Shown here: positions 23,000 to 33,202 of the stretch, in pieces | Layout of the letters: every line of letters starts with the position of its first letter | Position numbering within the stretch: the first letter of the stretch is position 1 | From: Patiria miniata | Taxonomy: Eukaryota; Echinodermata; Asteroidea; Valvatida; Asterinidae | Direction: 5' to 3' | Length of the DNA: 64,000 nucleotides | NCBI RefSeq assembly: GCF_015706575.1 | Contig: NW_024037064.1 | Location: forward strand, 5,207,427-5,271,426 | Translations under genes and position numbers: made by a program | Notes under the pieces: generated by a model | The model's database searches: none | What the model saw: only the letters and a program-made list of their open reading frames with translations | What the model was told of the DNA's origin: nothing

Positions 23000-23146
23000 T
23001 GCCAATCAACAGTGACGAGAAAAGTAGCATCTCTTTGTCTTTGCATTTTTAAGCAGATTAGTAAAGAAATTTACTAGAGTGAGATTTGAACAGACAACCT
23101 CTGAATCACCGTTCCAGTGCTCTGTTAACTGACCTATTTAGCCATA
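23000..23146 (-). repeat. tRNA-derived SINE-like repeat, copy A
   Basis: On the - strand, TGGCTAAATAGGTCAG...AGAGCACT resembles a tRNA A-box region, and GTTCAAATCTC is a B box, at the proper spacing (23079-23146). A non-tRNA tail (TCTAGTAAATTTCTTTAC...) follows to about 23000. Other copies lie at 29140-29286 and 37930-38076. No anticodon arm or intact acceptor stem is kept, so it is not a functional tRNA gene. Confidence 0.6.
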
Positions 23147-23489
23147 TTTTACGTTCTTCTGATTTGTACGTATGCCTGTTCACAGAGCATAATTCACTAT
23201 TCTTACTTATTAGTACTCATCCAATATTATTTAATACATTAGGAACGAAAGGAATAAAACCCCGAGTGTATTTTCATGTCAAAATATCCGGTAAACTTCC
23301 CGACATTTTTATAAGATTTTTTACAAGTATTTTCCAGTATGATTACGATTGATCAAGCTGTTGGTTGTTGAATGGTACGGTTGGATTTGCTTTGGTCCAA
23401 AAGCCACCCAAAACACACATTGTTTGCAATTAACCGTATTTTCAGATGAACTATCGCAATAACATCAGACTTTACAGTCTTTTTAACCC

Positions 23490-23735
23490 TCTGGTGCTCG
23501 CCCTGGGGCGAATTCACCCCTACTCGTTTCACACTGCAGTTTTCGTACTGGGGAAAGTGTCTTGCCCTGGGGATAAGATTTTTTACTACTCTGTCCCGAG
23601 CAGGGGTGAGCTCGCCCCGGGGATGAGCGATCTCGGGGGTGGCTCGGGGGTGGCACAGGGATGAAAATTTCAAGTGAGGAACGTGGCTTATTTTAACCCC
23701 CATTTCGCCCGGGGCCACCCCCGAGATTTGGTTTA
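23490..23735. repeat. GC-rich repeat island, copy A
   Basis: The block contains recurring CGCCCTGGGG, CTCGCCCCGGGG and GGGGGTGGC words and stands out sharply from the AT-rich surroundings. It is duplicated at about 29630-29875. It is probably an old palindromic MITE. Open frames over it on both strands are chance. Confidence 0.45.
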
Positions 23736-23955
23736 GTGAGAAAAAGTTTATTGTTCCAATGCCAAACCCCTGTGTGTATGGTCTTGGCCCAAGACGTCAG
23801 TGATCAAGAGCGATAGTTGCATTGTTGTGTAGCGCCCTTGCATAGTTGATTTTGTACTTTCTCTCTTGGTCATTTCGTAGCAATGGGGCGTGGCCATTTT
23901 ATGTAAATAAGACTGTCTGTATAAATTTGAACAATCACAGTCATTTTTATAGCTC

Positions 23956-24160
23956 CATGCTTGATCACCGCACATATCTATAGCGCGAATGTCCACAACC
24001 GTCATGTGAGCCATGAAACCTTTTTTCGATCGGTGATTGGTTCCCTATAAGTGATGGTGCTTGATCACCGCACATAGGCCAGGGCATACGTATACAACCA
24101 TTGGGCGAGCCATTAAACCTTTTTTCCAGTCGCTGATTGTTTCCCTAGGAAAGCCTGGGG
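23956..24160 (+). repeat. Two tandem units of about 102 bp, copy A
   Basis: TGCTTGATCACCGCACATA starts both units (about 23958 and 24058), and each ends near GATTGKTTCCCTA. The pair is repeated in copy B at about 30106-30310. Confidence 0.6.
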
Positions 24161-25188
24161 AAAAAAACTAAAGAAAAAGTTAAAACCACTGAAACAAAAT
24201 GGCTAAGACATTAGTGCAACTTTAGGCCTGCCGGTCTAATTGTTGTGCCATTAGAGTGTATGCATCATCCACTGTGATCAATAGTGTCATGTGCCAAGAC
24301 TACTGTGTGTGCTGTTGTACAGTGTACTGATTGTTAATACAAACTCAGCCGAACTTGGCCAAAATGTTCGTTATGACAGAATTTTGTATTACATGTAAGT
24401 GTAATTATTAAAGTGGAGTATTCACTGTATTCACTGTACACAGTCTTGTAAATGCACAGTCGGGACGAAGGTTTTTGGTTTGCTTTAAGGGCAATTTCAC
24501 CATTATGAAAGGTACATATCAGTGACAAAGCCAATTGACCATTATACCTAAATAACAATTTAGAGAAATGATCCAAAACTCCTAGTATAGTCTGTAAAGT
24601 CTCCTTGACCCATGACCAGATAATGGCTGTACATGTAGAAGATTTGAAAAACACATTGTCAGGTTTATTCACTGAGCTCTTAAAAGCTCTGTTTGAATAC
24701 TGACATTACATTCCATTGCCCATAACCAGCATTTGTATCAGCAGTATTTGTATTAATCCTAACTTCCAGGCGTTTTTGCGAGGATGCACCCTCAGTCCGG
24801 GAAAATCCTCCGACTGCCTTGTTAAAATTGCATACAGCCTCAATCCTGCAAAATGCTCTGTTATTTGTGTGGTCCTTGGAGGGGTGACAATGCCTCAACC
24901 CTGCAAAATCTTCCAGCAATCACTGTCAATTTGTTGAGGCAGAGCCAGTGACATCCTGGAGCAGTGCAGATGATTTCAAGTACATGTATAATGTAGGCCT
25001 AAATATGTATGGCTAGCATAAACAACACAAGGTCCAGTCCAAGACCTTGACACAGTGCATCCTGCAAAATCAGCCACACATTTTTGCCATAAAGCCTCAA
25101 TTTTCTGCAAAATGTTTCATTTTGCCAATAGGATTTGGGGAGGTTAGGCCAAAAAAAAAAGTCTCCCGTTTCTGGTTTGCGTGTGCGT
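24161..25188. other. Intron-like, no feature seen
   Basis: No exon or known repeat was recognised. The same sequence recurs almost unchanged at about 30311-31338. Confidence 0.5.
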
Positions 25189-25393
25189 CGCCGTAGCCAT
25201 GCGCGTCTGCAAAATTAAAAATAAAATTTAAATGTATTGATGATGTCTCAAAACTGCCAAAGTCACTGGTTTTACTGGAATCCTTCTGCTGCACAATTTT
25301 AACATGTTTTTAGATGGGGTGACGATCGAATGTTGTGGCCTCTCTGGGCACCCATATATTTTGCACTAAATTGAGTCGGGCACTATTTGCACA
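25189..25393. repeat. Dispersed repeat, copy 2
   Basis: Matches 1-212 and 31339-31543 as described for the first copy. Confidence 0.75.
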
Positions 25394-25639
25394 CGGTGTT
25401 GTAATTTTGTTATTGTGCGTCTGGAAGCCAGAGTGAGGGAGCGATGGTCATGTATCTCGGGGAATCTGAAAATGCATTTTAATTAGCGCAATATGTAAGG
25501 GAGCAGACTAATGACCTGCTTGGCAGCTCATGCACGATGTCGATGTCGCTGTATGGTCTGACATTACCGTTTTCCCTGATGTTTGTCTTGACTATCAAAA
25601 TTTCCTGAAGAATGTTCGTTTCGGTTGAGATTGTAAGTG

Positions 25640-25765
25640 GATGCAGACTTCTCAAGCCTTATGGCCTTACTGAGGTCACCTCAAGCTCCACATAAACGAA
25701 ATTTTTGAGATTTTTAAGGGGAGGTTGTGGGTTCCAGTCCCACCCGAGTAATTTTTTTTCCAACT
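25640..25765 (+). repeat. Possible tRNA-like SINE end
   Basis: GGTTGTGGGTTCCAGTCCCA followed by CCCGAGTAATTTTTTTT resembles a Pol III B box plus SINE tail; an A-box-like GGCCTTACTGAGGTCACC lies upstream. The copy in B is at about 31790-31914. Confidence 0.35.
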
Positions 25766-25900
25766 TTCACTCCGGAGGTAACACACTGAGTATACAGTGT
25801 TTAAAAATCGGTGAAGGGCAAAACCTAATTTGATTTATATCACCCTGACGCAAAAATTCCATCTTATAATAGATATTGTAATTCTTGCTTTTGATTGTAG

Positions 25901-26023
25901 ATTACCCACAAATAAGTGGAGCCAGCATAGGGAACACTGGCACGATCAGCGGTAGCCAGTACCCTATCATTGTTGGTTCAAGTGGAGTTTATTTAACTTC
26001 CAACAAGCCGTCGGAGAAACGCG
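25901..26023 (+). CDS. Candidate exon with RHIM-like Gly/Ile/Val motif, copy A
   Basis: The acceptor TTTTGATTGTAG and donor GTAAATAT enclose 123 nt, phase 1-1, reading through YPQISGASIGNTGTISG, then SQYPIIVGSSGVYLTSNKPS. The core I-I-V-G followed by S-S-G-V-Y-L resembles RIP homotypic interaction motifs (V/I-Q-V/I-G followed by a short polar stretch and a hydrophobic pair), and the preceding IGNTGTISG gives a second Gly-spaced beta-like segment. In known families such motifs form signalling amyloids next to death-fold domains. The central Gln is Ile here, so this is a structural resemblance rather than a family match. No Pfam domain is evident. The copy at 32050 differs by one residue (Tyr to His after GV). 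Confidence 0.5.
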
Positions 26024-27050
26024 GTAAATATAATCTTGTTTGATGCAATGAAGTAGTTTGATATCTTTAATCAAGTGTTAATGTATTTGGGTGGGGGGGG
26101 GGGGGGCAGGGGAAGGGTGGTTTAGTGTTTTAGAATATGTGTTGAACATAGTTCCATGACTTAGCTGTTGTAGTTCCCCTTATAGGACTTAAAAAAAATT
26201 CAGATGACAATCGGGGCCCATGACGTCGCTTTGGTATTAACAGTATCTACCTACCCACCAAGTTTCAGGGATTTTGCCCTATCAAATAGGCCTTGCTTCT
26301 GACCTGCAGGAGTCAAGCATGGGAAGTGTCTCAGGAAACTGTCTCCGAAAACGTGCAGACTTTGTATACAAATGTATACAATGCACGAGTGTGGTCGAGA
26401 AAATGCTTTGTAATTCAGCACGTGTGGGTCAAAATGAAATATGCAAAAAAAGATCAAAGGAAATCCCCAGATCCCCACATTAACATGAATAACTTTCTGT
26501 TCAATGTTCTCTATTCCTTTGTTATAAACCAGCAAAGTTTGAAAGGAGATTGGACAAAAATAATGGTTTTAAAAAATAATTTCCACTAATATATTCAAAG
26601 ACAAATGCGTGTTAACTCATTTCATACGCAACTTACTTAGCCTACGTTTTACTGTAGAATCAAGTCTTTAATAAACAATTTAGCTCTGGTTGTGTTTGGT
26701 ATTGTTCAGCTTGCATTGCCCTCTTTTTGGGGATTGGGGTGTTGAAAGGTAGGTCCTATGCATCTTTAAAAATGCCCAGGAATTTACAGACACTGAGTGG
26801 TTCCACACCCTGAAGATAAACATTTACATGAAAATATACGAGACTTGAAAGTGACCTCGAAACACCGCAAGGTACAGTATTATCAAAGGTTTGCTTTCTG
26901 CTGTGTGATGTACCGCCAGCAACAGTTCTTAATTTTATCATCCCGTTTGTGGCGTGATCAAAATTTCTGAGTGGACTTCATCACAGAGTAAATAGAGAAT
27001 GGCTATTGAGCGCAATGTCAACCTTGTGCAACTGCGTTTATCAATACATG
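26024..27050. other. Intron-like, G run and dispersed repeats
   Basis: A G homopolymer lies near 26092-26106. The part from about 26210 to 26600 looks like an old dispersed repeat (CCAAGTTTCAGGGATTTTGC) without a coding frame. The equivalent stretch in copy B is 32173-33202. Confidence 0.4.
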
Positions 27051-27228
27051 TACAGTGAAATCTTGATACATGTAAGTCAAAGGGAACAGTTTCTAAATTT
27101 GACTTAGAAGAGTTTTGAGTTGAGCAGGGTTGTATATCATTGTTATACTACTAAAGGCAATGGATTCTTTGTTTGACTTAATAGTTGTTATAAGTTATCA
27201 GAGTTTGACTTTTCGAGATTTCACTGTA
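27051..27228. mobile_element. pogo/Tc1-like MITE, copy A
   Basis: The ends TACAGTGAAATCTTGA and TCGAGATTTCACTGTA are inverted and contain the TA that Tc1/mariner elements duplicate. The 178-bp body has direct words such as TTTGACTTA and no ORF. The copy in B is 35712-35889. Confidence 0.65.
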
Positions 27229-28310
27229 TTGTGATCTCAGGGATGCCAAATTAAAGGGCCCATGTAATATAATTTTGTTTCAATGCAATCAGAAAATGGA
27301 CCTTTGTGTCACATTTAACCTCATTGTCTTTTTTTGCTATTTTCAAGGGTATTTTGGTGCTTTTTGTGTGTTTATGCTAATCCAAATATCCATATTCATG
27401 AGCAAAACTGTGATGTCATTCTGGTCAGAAACCTCAATGTTACAGTTATTTCAGCACAACAAGTTACTAGAATTTTGATATTTTGCGGTAGTAAACTTTC
27501 TTTTCTTTGGCTAGTCGTTGTTGTGTCAGTACATGACAGTAAGCCAATGAGCAAACCTTTCTTACAAATGTTTTCCATGAGCAAATAATGGGTGCTTGAT
27601 TTGAACAGAAAACCCCTAAACTGAACAGTGTCTTCCTGAAATGACATCACAGCAACAGCGCCCTCGGTTTTCCGGAAAAGCATGGACAACTTTAAGTTTT
27701 TAAAGAAGTGCACTTTTCAATCAAATTAACCAAAAAGGGATGTCAAATAGTTTTCATACATTTAAGGGAGTAGAAAAGTGCACACATTGTTTGTCTAAGA
27801 AAAATTCACTGCATAAAACCTTTAAACACGAAATCTGGATACATTAATTTAAATCCCAGGCAAAACTTTCAAGTGTACATTTTACTGCATGTAATTGGAA
27901 ACTTCAACCAATCAAATACGTTACAAAATATAGGTAAAAAAAATAAACCTGTTTGCAGAAGAAAAGTAATAGGTCGCAAAATTAACATGCAGATTGTTCT
28001 GTTTTGTTGACTTGCAGCTTGAAAGAACTGTTATGAATCATGTTCTTGTATACATGTACTCAAATTGTTTACTCATAATGATTTTTACATGTGTGTGAAT
28101 TGTTTTCGTTTTGCTGAAAGAATGCACACCTTTCTTGTGATCCATGGACAGAACCTTAACGTGGTGGTTGTGTTTTAAATTCTGTAACTTGAAAAGTATA
28201 TGAGTGATTTGAATGATTCTTGTACTGAGAGAAAGCTTATGAATTGGGCTTTCATATCCCAGATTTTGAAAGCGCTGCATGTAGAACTGCACTAAAACAC
28301 CAGTCCAGAC
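27229..28310. other. Intron-like, no gene seen
   Basis: No exon with convincing borders. The same sequence is present at 35890-36972 in copy B. Confidence 0.5.
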
Positions 28311-28560
28311 AGTATGCACACCAGTATGCAGCACGCCCACGTCACGCATGCGCAGTCGCAAACATTATACCTGCACTGTACTACCCAGCTGTTTGTATCC
28401 ATGTTTTTTCCGAATCTTCACTGCGTGCAATTGTACGCGTGTTCTATCCAGTCTCAGTAATGGAGATCAATACACTTGATTAGGTACTTTGTGCTTGTAT
28501 TGTAACTAAATTTAAATAAAACCTGCCCGCTGTCATGGCGCACCTTGCAAATGGTCTATA

Positions 28561-28750
28561 CACCAGCCCACTCTCATTATAAAGAGCACTTTTATAAAGA
28601 GGTTCTGCTTATAAAGAGCAAATTCTGAGGTCCCAAATCTCAGGTTCTCTTTATGTTTCTTTGTTTTGCTGTTCTTTTATAACAATATTCCTGTTATAAA
28701 GAGGTAATTTGGCTAGTCCCATCGACCTTGTTATAACGAGAGTCGACTGT
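28561..28750. mobile_element. Tigger/pogo-like MITE, present only in copy B
   Basis: The right end reads, on the - strand, TACAGTCGACTCTCGTTATA, which is the typical end of invertebrate Tigger/pogo MITEs; the left end is a degenerate inverted match (CACTCTCATTATAAAG). Copy A has the uninterrupted site GGTCTATATAG, and copy B has GGTCTATA-element-TATAG, so the insertion was at TA with duplication. Confidence 0.75.
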
Positions 28751-29015
28751 ATATAGTTTTTGTTTTGTTTTGAAATACAAGTAGTAATATTTATTTTGAT
28801 GATCAGCCATGCTGTTATATTTCAATTCCATCAGTTCTTTCAATCAACTACTTTTTCTACAACCAGGTTTAGTCAATGGTCACAATGCCCATGTGTCAAC
28901 GATTCTTAGACTCTTCTTTGCAAAATAAAGACTGTAACTGGTTTCCAAAGTTGACAGTGGCTGGATTGGAGACTAATTTTCTGTTTTACTTTTTTCCTCT
29001 TCATAATTTTTGAAG

Positions 29016-29063
29016 AGGCATCTTCACCAGCAGTAGTTGAAGACATTCCTGCTACACATCCCA
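29016..29063 (+). CDS. Candidate exon (ASSPAVVEDIPATHP), phase 1-1, copy B
   Basis: This is the counterpart of the 22875 exon. The acceptor position used in copy A reads TTTTTG here, so AG is lost; the next AG, three bases on (GAAG), keeps the phase and gives a 48-nt exon because the copy also gained three bases inside. The donor GTGAGTCAG is kept. Whether the exon is spliced is uncertain. Confidence 0.35.
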
Positions 29064-29139
29064 GTGAGTCAGCATATTTCTAAGTTTGATTTGAGACAGA
29101 GGAATCAATCAAAATCAGATTTTTTTTTTGACAGCTTGT

Positions 29140-29286
29140 TGCCAATCAACAGTGACGAGAAAAGTAGCATCTCTTTGTCTTTGCATTTTTAAGCAGATTA
29201 GTAAAGAAATTTACTAGAGTGAGATTTGAACAGACAACCTCTGAATCACCGTTCCAGTGCTCTGTTAACTGACCTATTTCGCCATA
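29140..29286 (-). repeat. tRNA-derived SINE-like repeat, copy B
   Basis: Nearly identical to 23000-23146, with the same A- and B-box-like words on the - strand. Confidence 0.6.
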
Positions 29287-31338
29287 TTTTACGTTCTTCT
29301 GATTTGTACGTATGCCTGTTCACAGAGCATAATTCACTATTCTTACTTATTAGTACTCATCCAATATTATTTAATACATTAGGAACGAAAGGAATAAAAC
29401 CCCGAGTGTATTTTCATGTCAAAATATCCGGTAAACTTCCCGACATTTTTATAAGATTTTTTACAAGTATTTTCCATTATGATTACGATTGATCAAGCTG
29501 TTGGTTGTTGAATGGTACGGTTGGATTTGCTTTGGTCCAAAAGCCACCCAAAACACACATTGTTTGCAATTAACCGTATTTTCAGATGAACTATCGCAAT
29601 AACATCAGACTTTACAGTCTTTTTAACCCTCTGGTGCTCGCCCTGGGGCGAATTCACCCCTACTCGTTTCACACTGCAGTTTTCGTACTGGGGAAAGTGT
29701 CTTGCCCTGGGGATAAGATTTGTTACTACCCTGTCCCGAGCAGGGGTGAGCTCGCCCCGGGGATGAGCGATCTCGGGGGTGGCTCGGGGGTGGCACAGGG
29801 ATGAAAATTTCAAGTGAGGAACGTGGCTTATTTTAACCCCCATTTCGCCCGGGGCCACCCCCGAGATTTGGTCTAGTGAGAAAAAGTGTATTGTTCCAAT
29901 GCCAAACCCCTGTGTGTATGGTCTTGGCCCAAGACGTCAGTGATCAAGAGCGATAGTTTCATTGTTGTGTAGCGCCCTTGCATAGTTGATTTTGTACTTT
30001 CTCTCACTAATATCTTGGTCATTTCGTAGCAATGGGGCGTGGCCATTTTATGTAAATAAGACTGTCTGTATAAATTTGAACAATCACAGTCATTTTTATA
30101 GCTCCATGCTTGATCACCGCACATATCTATAGCGCGAATGTCCACAACCGTCATGTGAGCCATGAAACCTTTTTTCGATCGGTGATTGGTTCCCTATAAA
30201 GTGATGGTGCTTGATCACCGCACATAGGCCAGGGCATACGTATACAACCATTGGGCGAGCCATTAAACCTTTTTTCCAGTCGCTGATTGTTTCCCTAGGA
30301 AAGCCTGGGGAAAAAAACTAAAGAAAAAGTTAAAACCACTGAAACAAAATGGCTAAGACATTAGTGCAACTTTAGGCCTGCCGGTCTAATTGTTGTGCCA
30401 TTAGAGTGTATGCATCATCCACTGTGATCAATAGTGTCATGTGCCAAGACTACTGTGTGTGCTGTTGTACAGTGTACTGATTGTTAATACAAACTCAGCC
30501 GAACTTGGCCAAAATGTTCGTTATGACAGAATTTTGTATTACATGTAAGTGTAATTATTAAAGTGGAGTATTCACTGTATTCACTGTACACAGTCTTGTA
30601 AATGCACAGTCGGGACGAAGGTTTTTGGTTTGCTTTAAGGGCAATTTCACCATTATGAAAGGTACATATCAGTGACAAAGCCAATTGACCATTATACCTA
30701 AATAACAATTTAGAGAAATGATCCAAAACTCCTAGTATAGTCTGTAAAGTCTCCTTGACCCATGACCAGATAATGGCTGTACATGTAGAAGATTTGAAAA
30801 ACACATTGTCAGGTTTATTCACTGAGCTCTTAAAAGCTCTGTTTGAATACTGACATTACATTTCATTGCCCATAACCAGCATTTGTATCAGCAGTATTTG
30901 TATTAATCCTAACTTCCAGGCGTTTTTGCGAGGATGCACCCTCAGTCCGGGAAAATCCTCCGACTGCCTTGTAAAAATTGCATACAGCCTCAATCCTGCA
31001 AAATGCTCTGTTATTTGTGTGGTCCTTGGAGGGGTGACAATGCCTCAACCCTGCAAAATCTTCCAGCAATCACTGTCAATTTGTTGAGGCAGAGCCAGTG
31101 ACATCCTGGAGCAGTGCAGATGATTTCAAGTACATGTATAATGTAGGCCTAAATATGTATGGCTAGCATAAACAACACAAGGTCCAGTCCAAGACCTTGA
31201 CACAGTGCATCCTGCAAAATCAGCCACACATTTTTGCCATAAAGCCTCAATTTTCTGCAAAATGTTTCATTTTGCCAATAGGATTTGGGGAGGTTAGGCC
31301 AAAAAAAAAAGTCTCCCGTTTCTGGTTTGCGTGTGCGT
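29287..31338. other. Intron-like copy of 23147-25188
   Basis: Contains the GC-rich island (29630-29875) and the two 102-bp units (30106-30310) described for copy A. A 9-bp difference (ACTAATATC) near 30006 is the largest indel seen here. Confidence 0.6.
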
Positions 31339-31543
31339 CGCCGTAGCCATGCGCGTCTGCAAAATTAAAAATAAAATTTAAATGTATTGATGATGTCTCA
31401 AAACTGCCAAAGTCACTGGTTTTACTGGAATCCTTCTGCTGCACAATTTTAACATGTTTTTAGATGGGGTGACGATCGAATGTTGTGGCCTCTCTGGGCA
31501 CCCATATATTTTGCACTAAATTGAGTCGGGCACTATTTGCACA
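31339..31543. repeat. Dispersed repeat, copy 3
   Basis: Matches 25189-25393 nearly exactly and 1-212 more distantly. Confidence 0.75.
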
Positions 31544-32049
31544 CGGTGTTGTAATTTTGTTATTGTGCGTCTGGAAGCCAGAGTGAGGGAGCGATGGTCA
31601 TGTATCTCGGGGAATCTGAAAATGCATTTTAATTAGCGCAATATGTAAGGGAGCAGACTAATGACCTGCTTGGCAGCTCATGCACGATGTCGATGTCGCT
31701 GTATGGTCTGACATTACCGTTTTCCCTGATGTTTGTCTTGACTATCAAAATTTCCTGAAGAATGTTCGTTTCGGTTGAGATTGTAAGTGGATGCAGACTT
31801 CTCAAGCCTTATGGCCTTACTGAGGTCACCTCAAGCTCCACATAAACGAAATTTTTGAGATTTTTAAGGGGAGGTTGTGGGTTCCAGTCCCACCCGAGTA
31901 ATTTTTTTCCAACTTTCACTCCGGAGGTAACACACTGAGTATACAGTGTTTAAAAATCGGTGAAGGGCAAAACCTAATTTGATTTATATCACCCTGACGC
32001 AAAAATTCCATCTTATAATAGATATTGTAATTCTTGCTTTTGATTGTAG

Positions 32050-32172
32050 ATTACCCACAAATAAGTGGAGCCAGCATAGGGAACACTGGCACGATCAGCG
32101 GTAGCCAGTACCCTATCATTGTTGGTTCAAGTGGAGTTCATTTAACTTCCAACAAGCCGTCGGAGAAACGCG
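32050..32172 (+). CDS. Candidate exon with RHIM-like motif, copy B
   Basis: A 123-nt counterpart of the 25901 exon with identical splice borders and phase 1-1. The core YPIIVGSSGV is unchanged; the following Tyr is His. If both copies are spliced, the protein would carry two amyloid-like motifs in tandem. If the duplication is an assembly effect, the gene has only one. Confidence 0.45.
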
Positions 32173-33202
32173 GTAAATATAATCTTGTTTGATGCAACGA
32201 AGTAGTTTGATATCTTAAATCAAGTGTTAATGTATTTGGGTGGGGGGGGGGGGGGGGGCAGGGGAAGGGTGGTTTAGGGTTTTAGAATATGTGTTGAACA
32301 TAGTTCCATGACTTAGCTGTTGTAGTTCCCCTTATAGGACTTAAAAAAATTTCAGATGACAATCGGGGCCCATGACGTCGCTTTGGTATTAACAGTATCT
32401 ACCTACCCACCAAGTTTCAGTGATTTTGCCCTATCAAATAGGCCTTGCTTCTGACCTGCAGGAGTCAAGCATGGGAAGTGTCTCAGGAAACTGTCTCCGA
32501 AAACGTGCAGACTTTGTATACAAATGTATACAATGCACGAGTGTGGTCGAGAAAATGCTTTGTAATTCAGCACGTGTGGGTCAAAATGAAATATGCAAAA
32601 AAAGATCAAAGGAAATCCCCAGATCCCCACATTAACATGAATAACTTTCTGTTCAATGTTCTCTATTCCTTTGTTATAAACCAGCAAAGTTTGAAAGGAG
32701 ATTGGACAAAAATAATGGTTTTAAAAAATAATTTCCATTAATATATTCAAAGACAAATGCGTGTTAACTCATTTCATACGCAACTTACTTAGCCTACGTT
32801 TTACTGTAGAATCAAGTCTTTAATAAACAAATTTAGCTCTGGTTGTGTTTGGTATTGTTCAGCTTGCATTGCCCTCTTTTTGGGGATTGGGGTGTTGAAA
32901 GGTAGGTCCTATGCATCTTTAAATATGCCCAGGAATTTACAGACACTGAGTGGTTCCACACCCTGAAGATAAACATTTACATGAAAATATACGAGACTTG
33001 AAAGTGACCTCGAAACACCGCAAGGTACAGTATTATCAAAGGTTTGCTTTCTGCTGTGTGATGTACCGCCAGCAACAGTTCTTAATTTTATCATCCCGTT
33101 TGTGGCGTGATCAAAATTTCTGAGTGGACTTCATCACAGAGTGAATAGAGAATGGCTATTGAGCGCAATGTCAACCTTGTGCAACTGCGTTTATCAATAC
33201 AC

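Larger units (their letters stand above)
22520..28310. repeat. Tandem segmental duplication, copy A
   Basis: The segment is repeated as 28471-36972. From about 22997 (29134 in copy B) the match is close to 99.5% (about 20 small differences counted over the first 4 kb), whereas the first about 480 bp match at only about 90%. Each copy holds one exon of the SSPAVEDIP type and one 123-nt exon. Copy A lacks the MITE at 28561 and the 2.5-kb insertion at 33203 found in copy B. Such low divergence could also be two haplotypes assembled in tandem. Confidence 0.92.

Noticed and set aside
23079-23146. Functional tRNA gene on the - strand
   Set aside because: Only box-like words are kept; no complete cloverleaf or acceptor stem, and it is repeated with a SINE-like tail.
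23353-23718. 121-codon - strand frame, conserved at 29493-29858
   Set aside because: Conservation is explained by the recent duplication; the frame runs over a GC-rich repeat and has no family match.
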